Under the pieces are notes generated by a model. It searched no databases, was not told the DNA's origin, and saw only the letters and a list, made by a program, of their open reading frames with translations. A DNA stretch of 23,375 nucleotides from Zelonia costaricensis (Eukaryota > Euglenozoa > Kinetoplastea > Trypanosomatida > Trypanosomatidae), in assembly GCA_030849075.1 (NCBI GenBank), contig JASAOO010003121.1:1-23375 (forward strand), written 5' to 3'. The translations under genes were made by a program, and so were the position numbers. Positions 10,001 through 19,000 of the stretch are shown one piece after another (the stretch's first letter is position 1; the number at the start of each line of letters is the position of its first letter).

Positions 10001-13000
10001 CTGCCGGACATGCCAGCGGCTGCTCCCGTCGGTGGACCGTCAGTGGGGCGCCGCACGAACGCCGGCTCCGCAACGGCCGCCGCTGCTGTTGTGGCCGCCC
10101 TGGTCATGCGCGTGTTGTGTGCCAGGAGGGCGGCGTAGGCCTGCTCGGTGAGCCTGCGGCCCTTGCCGTGCACCTGGACGGAGGTCTGCACGACGGTGGC
10201 CATGTCCTGCCACACCTCCTCCTCCAGCCGCGGCACGTCGGACAGGAGCAGCGCACTCAGCAGTGTCGCCTTCTCCCGATTGGGCGGGTCGATGTGGGTG
10301 ACGTACGCGCACAACACAGACAGCGAGTCGCCGCTCGCGCCCACCGCGGCGGCGGCGCTGCCGTGGTCGGTTGCGTTGGCAGCAGAGCCCACCGCCAGGC
10401 GTGATGCCGCGGCCGCCGACATCAGCGGCCGTGGCGAGCGCGGCGAGGCGGGCCCGGTGGACCCCGCCGGGCGGTGCGTGCGGACGAGCTGCATGCACGT
10501 GGAGTAGTAGCTAGAGAAGCAGGTCAGAAGGAAGTGCACCACCACCTCGCCGACGCCGCACTCGGCCACCTCCACGCGCGGCAGCGTGAGGCGTGCGGCG
10601 AGGGCGGCAGCCGTGTGACTCGACGCTGCGGCGCGGCCTGCACCACCGGCTGCAGCGGCCGCCGTGAACGATGGAGCAGGTGTGCTCGATGCAGCACCGA
10701 CGCCACCAGCTGCCGCGACCGCCGCACCACCTGCGCTCTCCGCTCCCGCGGGCAGCACCGCTGCCGCCGCGGACGCGGTGCCGGGCGGTGCCCCCAAAGA
10801 AACCGGCGAGATGAGCTGCGAGGACGGCAGCGACGGCAACGGAGGCGCGTCTGCGGCCTCTGCGCCGGCCCGCGACTGCTGTCGCTGCTGCGGCTGTGCC
10901 AACGCATAGCCCAGCACAGCTGACTCCTCCTGCAGGCGCCGCAGCTCTGCTGCATCCTGCGCGTCGGCCGCGGCATCCCGCATCCTAGACCCCATGAAGT
11001 CCAGCGTGAGTCGCATCACCTCCTCGCACACGTCGCGGCCGAAGAGCGCGCAGTGCGGGATGATGGCGCGGCGCAGGGGGTCGGCGCGGTAGTCGCCGCC
11101 GGTGAGCGGGTTCAGCAGGCGGTGCCGCAGCGGCGTGCGCTCGCGGCGGGAGCTCGACCCGTACGCCCTCGCCGCCTCCGCGCCGGACAGGTACACGTGC
11201 ACGTCGTGTGCCTCGTCCTCATCCGAGCGGCGCGTCAGCGTGCGACGCGAGCGTCCGATGGGCGACTCCGCCATCAGCGACAGCGGCAGCCCGCCCACTC
11301 CTGCAGCGCCGGTGGGTGGGGGTAGGTGATGGTGGTGGCGGCTGTGCGTGACCGGCAGCTGCTGCGGTGGCGCGGGAGGCGGCGGTGGGAGGCCGGCGGT
11401 GGGGAGGTCTTCAGGGACGAAGCCACGCGATGTCAGCCGCTCGCGCCGCGCCGGCTCGCCTGTGCGGGAGTGCGAGGCCTCCGTGCTCCATTGGTGGTTC
11501 GCCTGGCGGAGGTCCTCCAGGAGGTCGGCGAGTGGCGGCTCGCGCCGGGCTGAGGTGCCGAGGGCAGCGGTGTTCGCTGGCGACGCCGTCTGCGCGGGCA
11601 GCGGCGGTGCGACGGGACTGCCGCGCTCCGATGCGGGCTGCGACGCGTCCCTGTCCTGGCCGTGGTGGTTGCCGCCCGTGCGATCGCGCGTCGCTGTCGC
11701 CGTCACGGCCGGGCGCGATGCGGTGGGGGCACAGGGGAAGTGGTGGTACTCGAGGACCGACAGCATCTCGTCCAGCACCCGCTGCGTGCCCATGCCGAAA
11801 GTGTGCAGCCCAAAGCGGTGCTCGTCGCCCTCGCGCCCGCGCTGCCCGTTCACCGGGACGACGTGCTGGCGGTGACACTGATGCCCGTTCCAGCAGAAGG
11901 TGTTGCGGGTCGCATCAAAGTAGCCGCACTGCGCCCCCATCGTCTGCACGTGCGACGGCGTCGCGGCGGTGCGCGTGAGGGGATCCGTCACGAGTGGCGC
12001 GTCGGTGCGCACGTTCTGGAAGATGCTGAGGAAGCTGACCAGCTGCCCATGCAGCGTCTCCTGCACGCGGGCGTAGTGGCGGCGGCGGCGCTGGCGCAGC
12101 TCCAGCAGGGCCGCGGTTGGCGGCCTCCCCGCCAGCAGCTGCCGATAGTGCACCTCTTCCGCCTGCTGCTCCGCCGTCACCTCATCGATGGCCTTGCGCA
12201 CCGCCTTCACCACCGCACGTGGCAGCGGCGTCAGCGCCAGCGCCTCCACCAGCACCACCGACCGCAGCTGGGTGAGCAGCACACCCATGTACTCCAGCAG
12301 CACCACCTGCTCTCGCGCGTTCGACAGCACGCGGTGCAGCAAGTAGGCGAGCACGTACTGCTGATCCGGCGGACTCGTATTCGTCCACATCGCCCACAGC
12401 GCGCGGCAGACACGCCGGCGCAGCAGCCGCTGACCCGTCTCGCTCAGCGTCTCCAGGGGGAAGATGCGGCCGGCCGCGACGTCGCACACCCACGGCAGCG
12501 CACGCGCCCACTCCCCACTGCCGCTCGCCACCGCACCGGCACCACCGCCGATGCCGCCGCCAGACGACGGCGACGAGCGCATGCTGGTCGGCGAGAAGAG
12601 GGTCGACGGCCGCAAGCCCGCGTTGTACATGCGCACAAAATCAGTCCGCGGCAACTCCGCGCCTGCGTCGCCAGAGACGAAGTTGAGGAAAGAGGACACC
12701 GCCCGCGCCGCAGCGCCGTCACCGCCGGTGGCCTCCGCCCCCGCAGCCGCATCGGCGCCGGCAGCCGGCACGGGGAACGTGGGCGGTGCCGCCGCACCGG
12801 CGTCGGTGTCCGCGCCGCCGTCGCCGCCACCAGCCCCACCGGCGGCATTGCCGCCCTCCGCGTGCCACTCCCGCGCGAGTGGCTGGAGTGAGACACGGAA
12901 GAGGGTGTCCTGCTTGAGCTGCGCGATCGCCTCCATCGCGGTCACGTAAATGTGCGGCACCATCGGGAAGCCCGGCAGCCGCGGCCACACATCCAGCACG

Positions 13001-16000
13001 CAGTACAGCAGCGACTCAACGTGGTTGAAGTGCCGCCCCCGCGTGCGGGCGTCGCAGACCTCCAGGAAGTTCATGATGAGCACAGCCATGTACACCAGCG
13101 TGCGCTGCAGCCGGTCCCTCAGCGCCACCGCAGCCGGCCGCAGCGACGCCGTTGCCGCCGCGGCAGTGGTGCCCCCTTCCGCGAAGGCCAGCCGCGAGAG
13201 CATGATCATGAACTGCGCGGCGCGGGACAGCATCTCATGCAGCGTCACACCGTCGCACTCCGGCGCCGCCCCGCCGCCGCCGGCGCCGGCACCGGTGCAC
13301 ACAGCACCGAGCACCGCCAGCTCCCACAGCACCCGGCGCGCCGCCTCGAAGTTGATCTCGTGCAGCAGCGCCTCGACATCGACGGCGCTCGGCAGGGCCA
13401 CCGCGACGAGGTCGCGCGGCTCCATGTCGAGCCACTCACACGGCGTCCGCGCACGGCTCGCGGCGTGCGGCCCGTGGAAGGCGCGCGCCGCCGCCCCGTG
13501 CGCGCCCGGGCTGCCCGACGAGGTGGCCGCCGCGGAGGTGCCCGGGAAAGGGTGCCACGCGTGCGACCCGCCCACGAACCGCGACGGCGGCGGCGCCGAT
13601 CCCTCGTCGCTCCCGTCCGACACGCCGGACTCCACCGCCGTGGTCGGCGACCGGTGGTGCCGCAGCGCGTCGCGAGTGTCGCCCGTCGAGGCCGCAGCCG
13701 CAGCCGCAGCAGCAGCAGCAGCCACAGCGGCGCTGCGCACGGCGCCCTCGAAGGCCGCCAGCAGGTCGCTGCGAATCACACGCAGCAGCGCCGTGGCGTT
13801 GAGCGGCAGCGCCGGCCGCACGTGCCCGTCGCGGCGGTACGGTGACAGGTAGAAGACGCTGCGCGTCGGCGGCTCGCTGGAGCGGCGGCCCGTGAAGAGA
13901 GAGAGGAAGACCCACTGCTGCAGCGCACGCGTCGCGTTCAGCGGAGTGAAAAGCGGCGGCGTCCGCATGTCGGCGATACCAGTGGCAGAGATCGCAGCCC
14001 CAGCGCCGGCCCCGCCCCCTGCGGCCGCACCCGCCCCCGCCGCTGCAGTGGGAGCGGCTGTCTGCCTGTCACCGGTGCCTGCGGCATTAGCCGCACTGGC
14101 TGCAGAGGCCGCAAGGGCCGCCACGGGGGCGGACGCTGACCCGCCCACAGCGACGCCCCCCGCGCCCCGCATCGACGGTGGGGTCAGCGTAGGGGGCGAC
14201 AGAGACAGCGAGGACCCCGTGTCCACCGAGCCCAGCGAGTCCTCCACGCGGCGGACGACGTCGGCGTACCGCCTGCGGTGCAGGCCGCCCCCACCGCTGC
14301 TGCCCGTCTCCGCGTCCGCGCCGGTGAGGGAGGCGCTCGCCAGCACGGAGGGGACGACGAGCTCGGCAAAGGCCGAGTGCGGCAGCGCCTCTGCGGCCGT
14401 CGCGGCGGCCTCGGCCCGGGCCACAGGATCGACGTCTCCTGCGTGCGGCAGTGCAGCACCAGCAGCGACGGTGGCGTCGGGCCCACCACCAGCCGCACTG
14501 CCGTCCGCCGTCACCCCCGCCATCACCGTCGCCGCGGCAGCTGCCGACACCGCCGCTTCCCCAGCAGCGCCCACGGCGCCGTCACCAGCGCTGTCGCCCC
14601 CGCTGGTGATCGCCTCCGCCGCAGACGCAGGCCCCGCGGTGGTGGCGCGCACCCACGCCTCGGCCGTCAGCCACGCCGTCGCCGGGGCGAGCAGGATGCC
14701 GCGGCTGTCCTGTAGCATCGACTGCAGGATGTGGTCGCTCGCCTCCGAGCCGCCCCCTGCCGTCGCTGACGACGGCACGGCGGTGGCAGCGGCGGCCAAC
14801 GCGTCGGCCCCGCCCATGTCCTCCGCGGTGTCGTTCGCGCTGCCAGCCAACGCTCCCGTGGTGGCCCACGATGACGTCAGGGCGGCAACCGCCGTGCCCG
14901 CCTCGGCCGTGCGGTCGTAGAGGGAGAGAACGCCGCTGGAGAGGCTCCCCTGCTGGTTGCCCACCTGCAGACTGCGCAGCAGGCCCGCCACCTCGCCCGC
15001 GGCGTACGGCGCCCGCACGACGAGGGCGTCCACGACGAACGCAATCACGTCGCTGAAGGCGGACTTCCACGGCGCCGTGTCGCTGTCGCGGCGGCTGCCG
15101 GCGGCATTACCGCCAGCGCCGCTGCCGCTAGTGCCACTCGCGTTGCTAGCCGAGGACACCCGCCAGGCCTCGAGCAGCTGCCGCAAGAATGCGCCGTCGC
15201 CGACGCTGAGGGGCCGCAGCACCGTGGAGATCACATCCTTGCACGGGGCCTCCGTGGTGTGGTAGTCCACAGCCTCCGCCGGCTCCAGCGGAAGCGGCGG
15301 CTGCGAAGGCGTCGTGGCGGGGCTCTCCGCCGCGTCCGGTGCGGGGCCGCCTTCGGTTGCGGTGATGCGGCTGTCCAGTGAGCGCTGCAGCAGGTTGGAG
15401 CCGCGGTGGCGTGGGGGGCCCTCCAACACGCGCCGCATCGCCTTGAGACAGCGGCGCCGCACCGCCTTCGACATGGCGCCGTCGGCGTCGAACGGCGGCT
15501 CAGCGGCGGCGGCGGCGGCGGCGGCGTCGCCAGCGCCCGCGTCCGCCACCGACGGCGCGGCGAAGAAGTCGCGCGAGGAGACGTGGAGGATGCACTGCAC
15601 GGTGGACTTGAGAGCCACCTCGATGTGCGGCGAGGGCGGGGCGCTACGCAGGTAATCGCCGAATATGCGGGCATGCAGGCAAGGGCCGATGGTCGCCTGC
15701 ATGTAGCTCAGCAGCGAGCTCGCCCCGTCCGGCGTGCCCTGCTCGTACACGAGAAGCGCATTGCCGGGGTACGAGCGCGGCGCCACCGGGTGCGCGCTCT
15801 CGGCCGCCTCCTCGTTGCCCTCGTGCGTGTGGTGGGGCTCTGCGGCGCGCGCGTCGAGGGGCAGCGGCGCGTGCGAGCCCATGACAGACCACAAGAGGTG
15901 CAGGGCGTGGTGGAAGTCCTTCGCCGTGGCCTCCAGCACGGACACGAGCTCCTCCTGCGCGGCGAGCTGCTCCGCGCTGCGACGGCTCAGCCGACTGCGT

Positions 16001-19000
16001 CGCAGGTGTGCGTCCCAGTCGACGGCGGAGAAGAAGGCGAAGAAGTGGTTGAGGGAGCGGCACAGCTCCGTGGCGCGGAGGAGCAGCGCAAGGTGGTCAG
16101 AGCGCGTGCGCGGGGCGCCGACAGCGGCGGCCGCCCCACGAGCCGGCGTCTCCTCATCCTCCGTCCACGCGCTGGACGACGGCGCAGTCACCAAGCCATC
16201 ACGTCGCAGGAAGGGATGCGGCTGCGCGGCCCCGGCGCGCACCGCCGTCACGAGCGCGTGCGTGCGCTGCGTCAGCAGGGCCAGCTCCGTCCGCAGTGCA
16301 GGGCTGAAGCAGGGCATAATGACGGGTGCGGGCTGCAGCAGCACCTCCGTGATGACGCGCTGCATCTCCTTCACGGCACCCTGCATAATCTTGTACGTCA
16401 CCTCCTCCCGCTTGAGATGCAGTCGGTGGAGCTCCACAATGCGGGTGAGCACCGCGTCCACAGCCGCCACGCCCTGCACCGTTGGCACTTGCGACAGGGC
16501 GCCCGAGGCGCCGCCGCGACTGCTGGCCAAGTCCTGCAGCAGCCGCGCGTACGTGGGACTGCTGCGGCACCGCAGCGTTGCCTGCTCTCTGCGTGTGTGC
16601 GCCGCAGTCGCGCCTTCGCCCTCGCTCTTCATCGCGTCCTCGGGCACCCCGTGTTCGAGCTCGAGGTCGCCGTCGGCGCGGAGCTCCACTGCCTCATCGA
16701 AGAGCGCCTCCAGGTCGAGCTGCGCCGCGGCCGACATGGACGGTGTCACGGACAGGCACTGCGTAACGGCGCTGATCCACTCCGTGTGCGTGCGGAACAC
16801 GTGATGCGTGGCCTTGTGCACCGTCATCGCCTCCACGAACTCCGGCAGCACAAGCCGCACCGCGACGGCGTTCAGGTACGCGTCCTCGCCTGGGGCGTAC
16901 CGCACGAGCAGCGCCGCGGGCGGGTGGGTGATGACGAGCGGGGAGGGCTGCTGCGCCGCGGCTTGGGCCTCTGGGGTGAGCTGGTGACACACCAGGTTGG
17001 GCCGCCCGTTCTCCTCGACCGTGTCCAGCGCGAAGAGCAGCGGTGGCGGCGACGCCGCGGACGCTGCCGCAGCTTCCCCGGTCGGCGCACCCGCCGGTAC
17101 ACGACGCGCGACGGCGAGCGCGGTGTTGAGCAGCCCGCGCTCAGCGAACAGCGGCACCATGTCCCGCACGTTGTAGTGGATGCAGGCGGAGAAGAGGCGC
17201 AGGGCGGCGCTGGCGAGGGGGCCGTAGCGGGGCTGGTAGACGAGCTGGTGCAGCAGCGTGTAGAGGTCGCACTGCGGCTTCGGGAATGCAGTCTCGTACA
17301 GCGGCGGGCGGAGCAGCGACGCTGCGCCGCCCGCCCCCGCCCCTTCCTCGTCCGCCTCCTGCTGCGGCCGCTCCGCTGCCTCTGCCGGGGCGTTGAACAG
17401 GAGGTTCATGGGGTTCACCGACACGTGCGCATTTCGCACGAGCGTGCGCAGCACGTCAAGGCAGGTCAAGATGGCGTCGTACGCCTTCGCCGTGATGACG
17501 GGCATCTCCGCCATCTCCTGCGCCGCCCGTGACGCGGCGGACGGCTGCGCCTCTGGGCTGGGCGAGGGCACCACGAAGGACTCGTAGTCGATGCCTCCGC
17601 TGGTGAAGGAGTCGCCGTCCGGTGTAGCCGCCGCGGCTCCAGCCAGAGATGAGTCCGCCGCCGCTGCTGCTGCGGTGGCGGCGGCGGCGGGGACGGTTGG
17701 TGATGCGGTTGCAGTGCGTGGCAGACTCGCCGCGCCGACTCCGTTGTGCTCCAGCGTGGGTGAGGTATAGGACACGAGGGACGCGGGGGACGGCGGGGAG
17801 GAGGAGGCGTCGGGGGACGGTGTCCAGATGGCTATCGACGCGTCCGTCGGCGGGGGCGGCGAGGAGGAGGCGTTCACGGCGGCGGGTTCTTCGGCGTTGA
17901 CGGCATCGGCCAGCGGCGGTGTCGCAGGGCGTGGAGCCGAGCCAGCCGCGTCACCCGCAGCCGCAGCCTCGGCCTCGGGCGCGGCTGGGGCACCGCTGTG
18001 CGGCTGCACCGGCGGCACGGCGAGCACCGGCGGCATCGGGGGCAGGTAGAAGCGCAGGCACCGCGCCACAGCGTTGACGAGTCGCTCGTTGAGTTCGGCG
18101 ACGATCATCTCCCGCCGGTTCAGCATCGCCAAGGTGCGGGCGACGAGGGCCGGATGGAAGGTCGGGTACTCCGACAGCACGTGCAGCAGCTGCGTCACCA
18201 TCGTCCGTCCCCGAGTCGAGACGCGAAAGCACATGGGCTGCGTCACGTAGTCGTCCACCAGCAGCGCGTACTGCCAGTGCGCCGCGTAGGAGGTGAACTC
18301 CTCGCGCTGGAAGCGCCGCCGCGACGGCACGGTGGCGTTGACGATGCTCCAGATGATGTTCGTCTCTGGCGCGCTGGAGGCGACGGCGCTGACGGTGGAC
18401 TGCGCCACCCGGATGGCGAACCAGAACTTGGAGAGGTCCGCCACGGCGCCGACGAGGGTGGCGTACTGCCGCTTCGCGCGCTCCTGCAGCAGCGCCAGCC
18501 GCTGCGCCGACGCAGAGGACGAGGCCGCGGCCGGCAGCTCGGCCGACAGGAACGCCTCCTGGTCGTCCTCTAGGATCTCCCGCAGCAGCGGCGCGCACGA
18601 CCACACATCGCGGAAGTACTCGAGCGCGCTGGTTGACTCGACGCTAACGCGCGAGGTGTTGTCCAGCAGCTGGTACGCCAGCAGGCGGCACCGCGCCCAC
18701 CACAGCAGCAGCTCGGGGGTCTGCGCGCACTCGAGCATGCTCTCGTGGCATATCGCGTTGGCGTCCTCCGTGCGGAACGGCGCACTGCCGAGCTCGCTGC
18801 CGTTCATGTGATGGTGGTGGTGATGGCTTCCACCAGCGCTGCTGCCCTGCGCGGCGTCGCCGCCCGTGGCTCCACCAGCCCCACCGTCCGCCGCGCGACC
18901 CCCCGTCAGCCGGCGGCTCAGCGACATAATTAAGTTCCCAACGAGGGCCGCGGCGACATCGTGGCCGTTGCCGCGGCCCTCGCCACGCTCGATGCCGAGA

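Noticed and set aside
15406..17532. Plus-strand open frame of 708 codons antisense to the ligase gene
   Set aside because: Its composition is Arg/Gly/Val/His/Gln-rich, as expected from the reverse complement of GC-biased codons. It shows no domain, and the opposite strand codes for a continuous conserved protein.
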